From Aurantimonas manganoxydans SI85-9A1 (lineage in GTDB: Bacteria > Pseudomonadota > Alphaproteobacteria > Rhizobiales > Rhizobiaceae): a DNA stretch of 64,000 bases. The notes below the pieces were generated by a model. That model searched no databases and had not been told where the DNA came from. It saw only the letters and a list, made by a program, of their open reading frames with translations. Shown here one piece after another: positions 56,074 to 64,000 of this stretch. The DNA is taken from positions 2,023,903 through 2,087,902 of the forward strand of contig NZ_CH672387.1 of assembly GCF_000153465.1 (NCBI RefSeq), written 5' to 3'. How positions within the stretch are numbered: the stretch's first letter is position 1; each line of letters begins with the position of its first letter. A program made the translations under genes and the position numbers.

Positions 56074-56280
56074 TCAGTTGTTCGGCGTCTCCTGAAGCGA
56101 GCCGCTGCCTTCGAAATTGAGCGCATCGAGCAGACGCGTCAGTGCCGCATTCTGCTTCTTCAACCGGACGAGGAACCCCTGCGCCTCTCGAGCATCGGTA
56201 CTGGCGCTGTCGACACTTTCCACGCGGGCAATGCGCGCGGATCGGGTGGGGTCTCCGAAACGGCTGGAGTGCTCCGTCAT
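56074..56280 (-). CDS. Small hydrophilic protein, 68 aa
   Basis: A charged short protein (MTEHSSRFGDPTRSARIARV...) with a probable coiled-coil C-terminal half (GFLVRLKKQNAALTRLLDAL). Start taken at 56280. Isolated between wrbA and tRNA-Leu; function unknown. Confidence 0.5.
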   Translation of the reverse strand: MTEHSSRFGDPTRSARIARVESVDSASTDAREAQGFLVRLKKQNAALTRLLDALNFEGSGSLQETPNN

Positions 56281-56437
56281 GCGTCGGTCTCCCATGCTCG
56301 TGTGGTCCGGCTTCTGACCCGCCGGTTACGCAACGTTACTCATTTTCGCCGCATTTCGCGATGGCTTTTTGTTTCAGTGTGACATTCGGCCCACGAATCT
56401 TGACACGGATACCCCATTTGGTTGAGGTCGCCGCAGC

Positions 56438-56523
56438 GCGGGCGTGGCGGAATGGTAGACGCAAGGGACTTAAAATCCCTCGGGCTTCGTCCCGTGCGGG
56501 TTCGAGTCCCGCCGCCCGCACCA
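56438..56523 (+). tRNA. tRNA-Leu (UAA)
   Basis: An 86-nt tRNA with encoded CCA. Acceptor stem GCGGGCG with CGCCCGC, anticodon stem-loop GGGACTTAAAATCCC giving anticodon UAA, a long variable arm (CGGGCTTCGTCCCG) and T-loop GGTTCGAGTCC. The long variable arm and anticodon fit Leu. Confidence 0.97.
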
Positions 56524-56672
56524 GGATACAGAACGACTTAGTGCCGGTTCTTGCTGCAATTCGCGAGCGATGGCTCCGCAAGCGGGCCATCAGTGGCACT
56601 GATCACCACATTGTGTGACCGCCGATCACGGACTGGCAGCGGCGGCCGGGCTCTCTTCCACGGGGACATTTC

Positions 56673-58481
56673 ATGACCGACCAACCCACCAGCGTGGCCC
56701 CGTTCGAGGCCGTGGCGCCGCAGCTCGTCGATGTTGCGATGGGGCGGACCCGCGCGGATCTGGTCGTACGCAACGCGCGCTGGGTCAATGTCCATTCCGG
56801 CGAGATCATCCCGCAGACCGACGTGGCGGTCGCCGCAGGGCGCTTCGCCTATTGCGGGCCCGACGCCGGCTACATGATCGGGCCGGACACCGAGGTGGTG
56901 GACGCCGCCGGGCGCTTCATCATGCCGGGGCTTTGCGATGCGCACATGCATGTCGAGAGCGGCATGGTGACGGTTACCGAGTTCTGCCGCGCGGTGATCC
57001 CGCACGGCACGACCTCGATGTTCATCGATCCGCACGAAATCGCCAATGTGCTGGGTCTGCCAGGTGTCCGTCTGATGCACGACGAGGCGATGGCCCAGCC
57101 CGTCAATGTCTGGGTGCAGATGCCGTCCTGCGTGCCGTCGGCGCCGGGGCTCGAGGAAGGCGGCGCGATCCTCGGCCCGCAGGATGTCGCGAAGGCGATG
57201 GGCTGGCCGGCGATCATCGGCCTCGGCGAGGTGATGAACTTTCCCGGGGTGGCGGCCAACGACCCGACGATGGTCGGCGAGATCGCGGCAACCCGGAAGG
57301 CCGGGCGCACGGTCGGCGGTCATTATGCCTCGCCCGATCTCGGCCGCGCCTTCCACGCCTATGTCGCCGGCGGTCCCGAGGACGACCACGAGGGCACCCG
57401 CATGGAGGATGCCGCCGCGCGGGTGCGCCAGGGCATGAAGGCGATGCTGCGGCTGGGCTCGGCCTGGTACGACGTCGCCGAACAGGTGCGGGCGATCACC
57501 GAGATGGGCCTCGATTCGCGGCACTTCATCCTGTGCACCGACGACTGCCATTCCGGCACGCTGGTTCGCGAGGGCCACATGGACCGCGTCGTGCGGCACG
57601 CCATCTCGCGCGGGCTGAAGCCGATGACCGCGATCCAGATGGCGACGATCAACACCGCCGAGCATTTCAAGCTGGAGCGCGAGATCGGCTCGGTCACGCC
57701 GGGGCGCCGCGCGGACTTCCTGATCGTCTCGGACCTGAGCGACCTGACCATCGACGCCGTCTATGGCCGCGGCGTGCGGCTGGCGTCCGGCGGCAAGCTG
57801 GAAGCCGACATGCCGGCCCATGCCTATCCGGACAGCGCCATCGATACGGTGAAGCTCGGCCGGGCGCTGACGGCGGACGATTTCCGCGTCGCCGCGCCGA
57901 AGAGCGCCGGGGCGACGGTCGAGGCGCGGATCATTGGGGTGGTCGAGAACCAGGCGCCGACCCGGGCACTGACCGCGCATGTACCGGTGCAGGGCGGCAT
58001 CGCCATGCCCGACCCGGACAACGACGTCTGCCGCATTGCGCTGGTCGAGCGGCACCGGGCGAGCGGCGACGTGGTCAATGGCTTCGTGTCCGGCTTCGGC
58101 TACACGGGACGCTGCGCCATGGCCTCCACCGTTGCCCATGACAGCCACCACATGATCGTCGTCGGCACCTCCGAGGACGACATGGCGCTGGCCGCCAACC
58201 GGCTGGGCGAGGTCGGCGGCGGCGTGGTCTTCTTCGCCGACGGCAACGAGCAGGCGCTGGTCGAGATGCCGATCGCCGGCCTGATGTCGAGCGAGCGGGC
58301 CGAAATCGTCGCGGAAAAGGCCGACCGGCTGATCGCGGCCATGCGCGCGGCCGGCTGCACGCTGAACAACGCCTACATGCAGCATTCGCTGCTGGCGCTG
58401 GTGGTCATTCCGAGCCTGCGCATTTCCGACAAGGGCATCGTCGACGTCGAACGCTTCGAACTGGTCGACCTCTTCGTCTGA
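56673..58481 (+). CDS. ade: Adenine deaminase
   Basis: A 602-aa amidohydrolase-superfamily deaminase (Ade type) converting adenine to hypoxanthine. Metal-site motifs HMHVESGMVT near residue 90, HGTTSMFIDPHEIANV near 110 and CTDDCH near 290; C-terminal domain with GRCAMASTVAHDSHH. With gpt it serves purine salvage. Confidence 0.93.
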   Translation: MTDQPTSVAPFEAVAPQLVDVAMGRTRADLVVRNARWVNVHSGEIIPQTDVAVAAGRFAYCGPDAGYMIGPDTEVVDAAGRFIMPGLCDAHMHVESGMVTVTEFCRAVIPHGTTSMFIDPHEIANVLGLPGVRLMHDEAMAQPVNVWVQMPSCVPSAPGLEEGGAILGPQDVAKAMGWPAIIGLGEVMNFPGVAANDPTMVGEIAATRKAGRTVGGHYASPDLGRAFHAYVAGGPEDDHEGTRMEDAAARVRQGMKAMLRLGSAWYDVAEQVRAITEMGLDSRHFILCTDDCHSGTLVREGHMDRVVRHAISRGLKPMTAIQMATINTAEHFKLEREIGSVTPGRRADFLIVSDLSDLTIDAVYGRGVRLASGGKLEADMPAHAYPDSAIDTVKLGRALTADDFRVAAPKSAGATVEARIIGVVENQAPTRALTAHVPVQGGIAMPDPDNDVCRIALVERHRASGDVVNGFVSGFGYTGRCAMASTVAHDSHHMIVVGTSEDDMALAANRLGEVGGGVVFFADGNEQALVEMPIAGLMSSERAEIVAEKADRLIAAMRAAGCTLNNAYMQHSLLALVVIPSLRISDKGIVDVERFELVDLFV

Positions 58482-58520
58482 CGCCTTGGACCGCCAGATG
58501 GCCCGGTCGCGCCGTTCCGA

Positions 58521-59150
58521 TCAGGCGGCGACCGGGCTCCGGGCATCCGACATGATCTTCAGCCCGATCGCGACGAAGCAGACGCCGGCCAGCCGCTCGA
58601 TACGGTGACGGGTATCGCGGAACCGGCCCATGATCGGCGGCGAGGCCATGACGAGGCTGACGGCGGAATACCAGGCGAATGAGCTCGCGATGACCAGGCC
58701 GATCATCAGCACCATGACCCACAACGGCATGGCGCCGGACGCGGCCGTCGCAAAGACGCTGGCGAACAGCACGATCGCCTTGGGATTGGTCAGGGTGACG
58801 ACGAAGCCGAACAGGAGCGCACTGCGCTCGCGCGGCGCCTCGCCGGCGATCTCCACGGGATCTGGCCGCTTGATGAGCAACCGCAGCCCCAGAAAGACGA
58901 GATAGGCGCCGCCGAGGATGCGGACGAACCAGGTCAGCCACTGGTACTGCGTCAGGATCGCCGAGAGACCGATCAGGCTCAGCGCGGCGTAGAAGCCGAG
59001 ACCGAGCGAAACGCCCAGCGCCGTCGCCAGGCCGGCTCTCGATCCCCGCGTCATGGCAGAGCGCACGACCGCGACGAAATCGGGCCCCGGGAGCATCAAG
59101 GCCGGGATGAAGACCGCGAACACGCTGCCGACTGCCATGACGAGGTCCAT
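58521..59150 (-). CDS. LysE-family amino-acid exporter
   Basis: A 209-aa inner-membrane protein with about six helices and the family signatures LPGPDFVAVVRSAMTRG near residue 20 and VTLTNPKAIVLFASVF near 120. Probably exports amino acids or homoserine lactone-like compounds; the substrate is not determined. Confidence 0.9.
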   Translation of the reverse strand: MDLVMAVGSVFAVFIPALMLPGPDFVAVVRSAMTRGSRAGLATALGVSLGLGFYAALSLIGLSAILTQYQWLTWFVRILGGAYLVFLGLRLLIKRPDPVEIAGEAPRERSALLFGFVVTLTNPKAIVLFASVFATAASGAMPLWVMVLMIGLVIASSFAWYSAVSLVMASPPIMGRFRDTRHRIERLAGVCFVAIGLKIMSDARSPVAA

Positions 59151-59314
59151 CGGGCATTCTCCCGCGCAGGCTTGAGAGGGATGATTATCGCCCCGGCTTT
59201 CGGCCCGTGCAACGACAGCGACGCCGATGACGCGGATCGCCGCGCGCCTTTACAAATTCGCGCGGATGGCCGATGGCTGGCGCAACGGCAATCGAGCAGA
59301 GAAAGGGGCGCGCG

Positions 59315-59440
59315 ATGGCATGGAACATCACGATCGGCGGAGCCACGTCCCTGATTATCGGCGCCGGCCTGTCTGGCGCCCGCGCTGCAACGCAGCCTTC
59401 CGGCGCGCGGACATGTCCGGCACGCGGCGGCGTCGTCTAG
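59315..59440 (+). CDS. Possible 41-aa hydrophobic peptide
   Basis: A short frame MAWNITIGGATSLIIGAGLS... ending GGVV, preceded by AAAGGGG 6 nt upstream. The N-terminal half is hydrophobic enough for a membrane segment. It lies alone in the gap between lysE and ilvA. Tentative. Confidence 0.35.
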   Translation: MAWNITIGGATSLIIGAGLSGARAATQPSGARTCPARGGVV

Positions 59441-59529
59441 ACAGCTTCCGCCTATCCGGCCGCCGCGAGTGACGGCCGTGCATTCCTTCGGAGCCGGAGC
59501 CGGTTCCACAAGAGCTAAGTCTGTGATCC

Positions 59530-60783
59530 ATGTCCGATAACGAGTTTTCCCGCCGCGTCGCTGTCGCGGAAGAGGCCCTGCGTGCCCTGTTCCCGGCGAC
59601 GCCCCTGCAGCTCAACGAGCATCTTTCCGCCAGATACGATGCGCGCATCTTCCTGAAGCGCGAAGATCTGACGCCGGTGCGTTCCTACAAGATCCGCGGC
59701 GCCTTCAACTTCATGCGCAAGCGGATCGCCAACGGTTCGGCCACCGGGCGCTTCTGCTGCGCCTCGGCCGGCAACCACGCCCAAGGCTTCGCCTTCGCCT
59801 GCCGGCATTTCGGGCTCGAGGGCCGGGTCTACATGCCGGTGACGACGCCGCAGCAGAAGATCGACAAGACCCGCGCCTTCGGTGGCGATGCGGTCGAGAT
59901 CGAGCTGATCGGCGACTTCTTCGACGATTGCTACGCCGCGGCCAAAACCTATTCCGCCGAGACCGGCGCGGCGATGGTGCCGCCCTTCGACCATGAGGAC
60001 ATCGTCGAGGGCCAGGCGACGGTCGGCCAGGAGATCGCCGCGCAGCTCGACGGGGAGCGCCCCGACATGCTGGTGCTGCCGGTCGGCGGCGGCGGACTGG
60101 CCTCCGGGCTGGCCCGCTATTACGCCGGCGAAAGCAGCCCTGCCTTCCGCTTCGTCGAGCCGCTCGGCGCGCCCAGCCTGCGCACCAGCCTGACCAAGGG
60201 CGAGCGCACGCGGCTGCCGCAGCTCGACGGCTTCGTCGATGGTGCGGCCGTCGCCGAGATCGGCGCGCTGCCCTACGAGACGCTGTCGCGCTTTTCGCCG
60301 GACAACGTGCTGCTGTCGCCGGAAGGCCGGCTCTGCCAGACCATGCTGGAGATGCTCAATCTAGAGGGCATCGTTCTGGAACCGGCCGGCGCGCTGGCCA
60401 TCGACGCGCTGCGCGACCTGAAGGACGAGATCCGCGGCAAGACCGTCGTGCTGGTGGTCTCGGGCGGCAATTTCGACTTCGAGCGGCTGCCGGACGTGAA
60501 GGAGCGGGCGCTGCGCTTCGAGGGGCTGAAGAAGTACTTCATCCTGCGGCTGGCCCAGCGCCCCGGCGCGCTGAAGGATTTCCTCGACTATCTCGGCCCG
60601 GATGACGACATCGCCCGCTTCGAATATCTGAAGAAATCGGCCCGCGACTTCGCCTCGATCCTGATCGGCATCGAGACCAAGGACCCGGCGAATTTCGAGG
60701 GGCTGCTGGCCCGCTTCGCAGAGAATGGCGTCAGCTACCAGGACATCACCGACAACAACATCCTCGCCGACCTCCTGATCTGA
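59530..60783 (+). CDS. ilvA: Threonine dehydratase
   Basis: A 417-aa PLP enzyme making 2-oxobutanoate from threonine for isoleucine synthesis. PLP lysine in VRSYKIRGAFN near residue 54, glycine loop PVGGGGLASG near 190, SAGNHAQGFA near 80. A C-terminal ACT-like segment (KKYFILRLAQRPGALKDFL) is the regulatory part. Confidence 0.94.
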   Translation: MSDNEFSRRVAVAEEALRALFPATPLQLNEHLSARYDARIFLKREDLTPVRSYKIRGAFNFMRKRIANGSATGRFCCASAGNHAQGFAFACRHFGLEGRVYMPVTTPQQKIDKTRAFGGDAVEIELIGDFFDDCYAAAKTYSAETGAAMVPPFDHEDIVEGQATVGQEIAAQLDGERPDMLVLPVGGGGLASGLARYYAGESSPAFRFVEPLGAPSLRTSLTKGERTRLPQLDGFVDGAAVAEIGALPYETLSRFSPDNVLLSPEGRLCQTMLEMLNLEGIVLEPAGALAIDALRDLKDEIRGKTVVLVVSGGNFDFERLPDVKERALRFEGLKKYFILRLAQRPGALKDFLDYLGPDDDIARFEYLKKSARDFASILIGIETKDPANFEGLLARFAENGVSYQDITDNNILADLLI

Positions 60784-60806
60784 TCCGCCGGCGATCCGCG
60801 TGATCA

Positions 60807-60837
60807 CGACCGCCGCAGCTCCGGCCAGCGGCGGTCG
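60807..60837. terminator. Bidirectional terminator between ilvA and the aldo/keto reductase
   Basis: CGACCGCCGC (60807-60816) pairs perfectly with GCGGCGGTCG (60828-60837), then CTTTGTC on the plus strand. Lies in the 59-bp convergent gap. Confidence 0.7.
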
Positions 60838-60842
60838 CTTTG

Positions 60843-61862
60843 TCAGTCCTGCGGGACCGGCGCGTCGTCGCGCAGCAGCCCTTCGGACTTCAGATCCGAC
60901 CAGAGGCCGGCCGGGATCGTCTGCCCGATCAGTTGCAGATTGCGCTGCAGATGATTGCGGGCGGACATGCCGGGGATGACCGCGGCGACGCTCGGATGGG
61001 TGAGGGGAAAGCGCAGGGCCGCTGCGGCCAGCGGCACGTCATGGGCCTTGCAGACGCTCTCGATCCGCCGCACCCGATCCAGGATCGCCGCCGGCGCCGG
61101 CTCGTAGTCGTAGGTCGCGCCCGCCACGGGCCCCGTCGCCAGAATGCCGGAATTGAACGGTCCGCCGATGACGATCGAGGCGTTCTCGCGCTGGCAACGC
61201 GGCAGGAAGCTGTCGAGTGCGGTCTGTTCGAGAAGCGTGTAGCGGCCGGCCAGGAGGAACACGTCCCAGCGTCCGTGGTCCATCGCCTCCTCGCAGACCT
61301 GCCACTCGTTGACGCCGAGCCCGATCGCCTTGACGTCGCCATTGCGGCGCAATTCGTCGAGCGCCCGGTAGCCGCCTTCCATGGCCTGCCTGAACAGCGC
61401 CGGATGCGCCGCGGCGCCATGGGTGACCGGACCGATGTCATGCAGGAAGAGGATGTCGACCCGATCGATGCCCAGCCGTTGCAGGCTGTCCTCGTGGGAG
61501 CGCATGACGCCGTCATAGGAATAGTCGTAGTCGGAGCGGAAGGGCGCCGCGTCGATGAATTTCTCCCGGTCCGGATTGGGCCCGCGATCCGGCCGGATCA
61601 GCCGTCCTACCTTGGTGGAGACGACGGCCTCCTGCCAGGGCAACCCACGCAACGCGTCGCCGAAACGGCGCTCGGACAGGCCAAAACCGTAATAGGGAGC
61701 GGTGTCGAAATAGCGAAAGCCCGCCTCCCAGGCGTCGGTCAGGAGGCCGCGCGCCTCGTCCTCGGCGATCGGGGCGTAGAGATTGCCCAGCGGCGCGCCG
61801 CCGAAGCCGTATTCGGTGACGTGGACGCCGGTGCGCCCAATTTCGCGTTTACCGAACTGCAT
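60843..61862 (-). CDS. Aldo/keto reductase, aldose dehydrogenase type
   Basis: A 339-aa NAD(P)-dependent TIM-barrel oxidoreductase with catalytic tetrad blocks FDTAPYYGFGLSERRFG near residue 52, VSTKVGR near 82 and LFLHD near 142. Closest in pattern to D-threo-aldose/L-fucose dehydrogenases. It follows the LacI regulator and 2-hydroxyacid dehydrogenase, suggesting a sugar-catabolic operon. Confidence 0.88.
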   Translation of the reverse strand: MQFGKREIGRTGVHVTEYGFGGAPLGNLYAPIAEDEARGLLTDAWEAGFRYFDTAPYYGFGLSERRFGDALRGLPWQEAVVSTKVGRLIRPDRGPNPDREKFIDAAPFRSDYDYSYDGVMRSHEDSLQRLGIDRVDILFLHDIGPVTHGAAAHPALFRQAMEGGYRALDELRRNGDVKAIGLGVNEWQVCEEAMDHGRWDVFLLAGRYTLLEQTALDSFLPRCQRENASIVIGGPFNSGILATGPVAGATYDYEPAPAAILDRVRRIESVCKAHDVPLAAAALRFPLTHPSVAAVIPGMSARNHLQRNLQLIGQTIPAGLWSDLKSEGLLRDDAPVPQD

Positions 61863-61911
61863 GGGTGATCCTCCCTGTTCGTTCAGGCGGAGCCTCGCCG
61901 CGGCCGCCGAT

Positions 61912-62967
61912 CTAGTTTGTCGTCACCGGGCGCGAGCGCATCCTGGCGACGGTCTCGCGCTCGGCCCGCTTGCACAGCATCGGCGGCAGGCCGCGGTCCA
62001 TCAGATCCATGTCGTCCAGCACCATGTCGCCCATCCGCTTGAACGCAACATCGAGCGCGCCGGCGCGATGGGCCGAGCAGAGGAAGCCGTCGAGGGTGCG
62101 CACCGGGTGATCCGGCGCTAGGGGCTCCTCGGGGAAGACGTCGCTGGCGGCCTGGATATGCTTGGAGCGCACCGCCGCCATCAGGGCGTCGAAATCGACG
62201 ACGTCGGCGCGGCTGAGCAGGACGAAGGACGCGCCCGCGCGCATGGCCGCAAACTGGGCGGCGCCGATGAAGGCTTGGTTCTCCGAAGTGACCGCGGCGA
62301 CGGTGAAGACCGTGTCGCTCTCGGCCATGACTTCCTCCAGCGTGGCGGGGACGACGCCATGGCCGCGCAGGATCGCATCGGGAACCCAGGGGTCGAAGAC
62401 CCGGATGGTGACGCCGAACCCCGTCAGCAGCCGGTGCAGCGCCCGGCCGAGATCGCCGAAGCCGATCAGGCCGATTTCCGATCCGCCGATCAGCCGCGCG
62501 CCCTGATTGCCGTCGCCGCCCCAGGCTTCGCGGCCCTCGCGGAAGGCGCGCGCCGCGGTGCTGACGCCGCGGGCGAGATCGAGTGCCATGGCGAGGCCCA
62601 GTTCAGCGACCGGCTGGGCAAAGACGGCGCCCGTCGTCACCACGTGAATGCCGCGCTCGAACAGCGTCGGATAGGGCATGTTGTCGATGAGGTTGCTCTC
62701 GACATTGAAGATGCAGCGCAGCGATTGCAGCCGCTCCAAAGTGGCCGCGTCGATCGGAGGCTGGCCGATGATGTAGCGGGCGGCCGCCAAAACCGGATCG
62801 GGCAGGGCGGCCAGACCGCCCGGTTCGCATTCCACGACCTGATAGCTGTCGAAGAGCTGCCGGCGCCGCGCATCCGTCAGGATGAGGGCGAGCGAGCGCG
62901 GATGCGGTACGCTGATCACCAGCGGCCGGTCGTCGTCAGTTGCGGATGGGCCAGCCGCTCGGCTCAC
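61912..62967 (-). CDS. D-isomer-specific 2-hydroxyacid dehydrogenase
   Basis: A 351-aa NAD-dependent dehydrogenase: Rossmann loop IGLIGFGDLGRALHRLL near residue 185, catalytic Arg in LLSRADVVDFDAL, Glu in DVFPEEPL and His in CSAHRAGA. The start is a GTG whose last bases form the LacI stop (GTGA overlap). Likely oxidises or reduces a sugar-acid intermediate; substrate unknown. Confidence 0.88.
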   Translation of the reverse strand: MSRAAGPSATDDDRPLVISVPHPRSLALILTDARRRQLFDSYQVVECEPGGLAALPDPVLAAARYIIGQPPIDAATLERLQSLRCIFNVESNLIDNMPYPTLFERGIHVVTTGAVFAQPVAELGLAMALDLARGVSTAARAFREGREAWGGDGNQGARLIGGSEIGLIGFGDLGRALHRLLTGFGVTIRVFDPWVPDAILRGHGVVPATLEEVMAESDTVFTVAAVTSENQAFIGAAQFAAMRAGASFVLLSRADVVDFDALMAAVRSKHIQAASDVFPEEPLAPDHPVRTLDGFLCSAHRAGALDVAFKRMGDMVLDDMDLMDRGLPPMLCKRAERETVARMRSRPVTTN

Positions 62968-64000
62968 GCGACGTTCTCCATGTTCGAATGCGAGTGCGGC
63001 GGTCTGGCCGATCCGCGGATCACCAGCCGCGATGCCAGCCGCCTGTCCGAGGGGCGACGGCTCGGATCGACCAGAAGCTCCTGCATCATGTCGGCGGCCG
63101 CGTCGATCATCGCGGCGACCGGCTGATGGACCGTCGTCAGGTCGTAGGCCGCATGGGCCGCGACGCCGATGTCGTCGAAGCCGACGACCGCCAGATCGCC
63201 GGGAATCTGCAGGCCGAACTCGCTGCGCGCCACGTCGATCACCGCCAGCGCCATGACGTCGTTGGCGGCGAAGATCGCGTCTGGCCGCTCGGCTCCCGAC
63301 AGCAGCCGCCGGCTGGCGGCAAGGCCGTCGGCATAATTGAAATTGCCCGTCTCCTCGGCAAGCAGCGCGATGCCGCGGGCCGCGAGCCGGTCCCTGAAAC
63401 CACGCCGCCGCTCGCCGCTGGTCGCCGCCCAGGGCAGCCCGGAAAGGAAGGCGGGGCGCCGGCAACCGGCATCCAGAAGCAGGTCGGCGACGGCCGCCGA
63501 GATCTCGACATTGTCGACCGTGACCGCGCCCACCGGCACCTCGTCGGCGTGGTCGGAAATGCCCTCGATATCGGAGTTGAACACGACGACCAGCGGGATA
63601 TCGAATTCGGTGTAACGGGCGGCGGACTGGGGCGAGATGTCGTTGGACAGGAAGAAACAGCCATCGACGCGGTATTCCAGCATGGACGGCATGGCGATCT
63701 GCAGATCGCTCTCCGCGTCGCCGGAAAAGATCAGCGTCTTCAGGCCGTCGTCCTGAAGGCGCCGCGCCAGTCGCTCGAGCGCGACGGCGATGAAGGGATT
63801 GTCGAGCCGGCCGGTGACGATACCGATGATTCCGGAATGCCGGCTAACCATCGCCCGAACAAGCGCGTTGCGGTGATAGCCGAGCTCCTTGGCGGCGGCG
63901 AGCACCTTGCTGCGCGTCTCGTCCGACACGCTGGCGCCCTCGGTGAGAGTGCGCGACACCGCCGAACGCGACACGCCGGCCAGTTCCGCAACGTCGAGCG
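62964..64000 (-). CDS. LacI-family regulator (5' end beyond the window)
   Basis: At least 345 residues. The visible N-terminus reads LDVAELAGVSRSAVSRTLTE, the LacI HTH and hinge helix, so only a few codons are cut off by the window edge. A periplasmic-binding-like ligand domain follows (GIVTGRLDNPFIAVALERLA, AVVGFDDIGVAAHAAYDLTT). Probably regulates the downstream dehydrogenase and reductase genes in response to their sugar substrate. Confidence 0.93.
   Translation of the reverse strand, partial: LDVAELAGVSRSAVSRTLTEGASVSDETRSKVLAAAKELGYHRNALVRAMVSRHSGIIGIVTGRLDNPFIAVALERLARRLQDDGLKTLIFSGDAESDLQIAMPSMLEYRVDGCFFLSNDISPQSAARYTEFDIPLVVVFNSDIEGISDHADEVPVGAVTVDNVEISAAVADLLLDAGCRRPAFLSGLPWAATSGERRRGFRDRLAARGIALLAEETGNFNYADGLAASRRLLSGAERPDAIFAANDVMALAVIDVARSEFGLQIPGDLAVVGFDDIGVAAHAAYDLTTVHQPVAAMIDAAADMMQELLVDPSRRPSDRRLASRLVIRGSARPPHSHSNMENVA

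Overview
The window is GC-rich, densely coded DNA from an alphaproteobacterium, most likely a member of the Hyphomicrobiales (rhizobia-like). This rests on a malonate cluster of the matPQMAB type, cbb3 oxidase genes in the order ccoNOQP-ccoGHIS with FNR/FixK-type sites, a B12-dependent ribonucleotide reductase, and a CsgH-type curli protein. The genus cannot be fixed from sequence alone. There is one tRNA (Leu-UAA), no rRNA and no CRISPR array.

Layout. 0-6.7 kb: malonate uptake by a TRAP transporter and its conversion to malonyl-CoA and acetyl-CoA, with a divergent GntR regulator. 6.8-10 kb: small secreted proteins and lipoproteins of unknown function. 10.1-12.4 kb: nicotinamidase, an RraA-like protein and MsrB. 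12.4-20.7 kb: cbb3 oxidase maturation (ccoGHIS) and structural genes (ccoNOQP), each preceded by a perfect TTGAT-N4-ATCAA box. 21.2-22.5 kb: a complete IS256-family insertion sequence with a 9-bp target duplication, inserted between two inverted copies of a repetitive hairpin. 22.6-24 kb: two secreted proteins, one a paralogue of the lipoprotein at 6.8 kb.

24.4-33.4 kb is the most interesting block. It holds an envelope-remodelling set on the minus strand: PAP2 phosphatase, DgkA, EptA, cytochrome b561, a DedA-PAP2-LssY fusion, a COG4705 membrane protein, and a small protein-response regulator-histidine kinase operon. Five near-identical palindromes (CTATAC-N6-GTATAG) each lie 60-83 bp upstream of a gene or operon in this block and occur nowhere else in the window. 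I infer a self-contained two-component regulon that coordinates phosphoethanolamine decoration of lipid A with recycling of the diacylglycerol by-product and lipid pyrophosphate turnover.

33.7-45 kb looks like a metal (probably copper) handling island: a His-tailed MFS pump, a His-rich secreted protein, a lipoprotein, a TolC-like factor, a Tat-exported multicopper oxidase, a cupredoxin, a CusF-like protein, a DUF305 protein and a cytochrome c. These converge on a glutaredoxin-MauE fusion, a DUF4396 protein and a 40-aa membrane peptide, and are followed by two DUF1326 proteins and a DUF2182 protein. No RND pump, periplasmic adaptor or metal regulator is present. 45.2-46.6 kb: a compact curli-like cluster (curlin, CsgH, curlin) without csgG/E/F, bordered by a second IS256-family element at 46.7-48.0 kb and a possibly truncated orphan gene.

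49-64 kb is mostly ordinary core sequence: nrdJ with a candidate NrdR box, gpt, a CinA/MoaB-fold protein, wrbA, tRNA-Leu, adenine deaminase, a LysE exporter and threonine dehydratase. At the right edge is a catabolic-looking operon of LacI regulator (cut by the window end), 2-hydroxyacid dehydrogenase and aldo/keto reductase.
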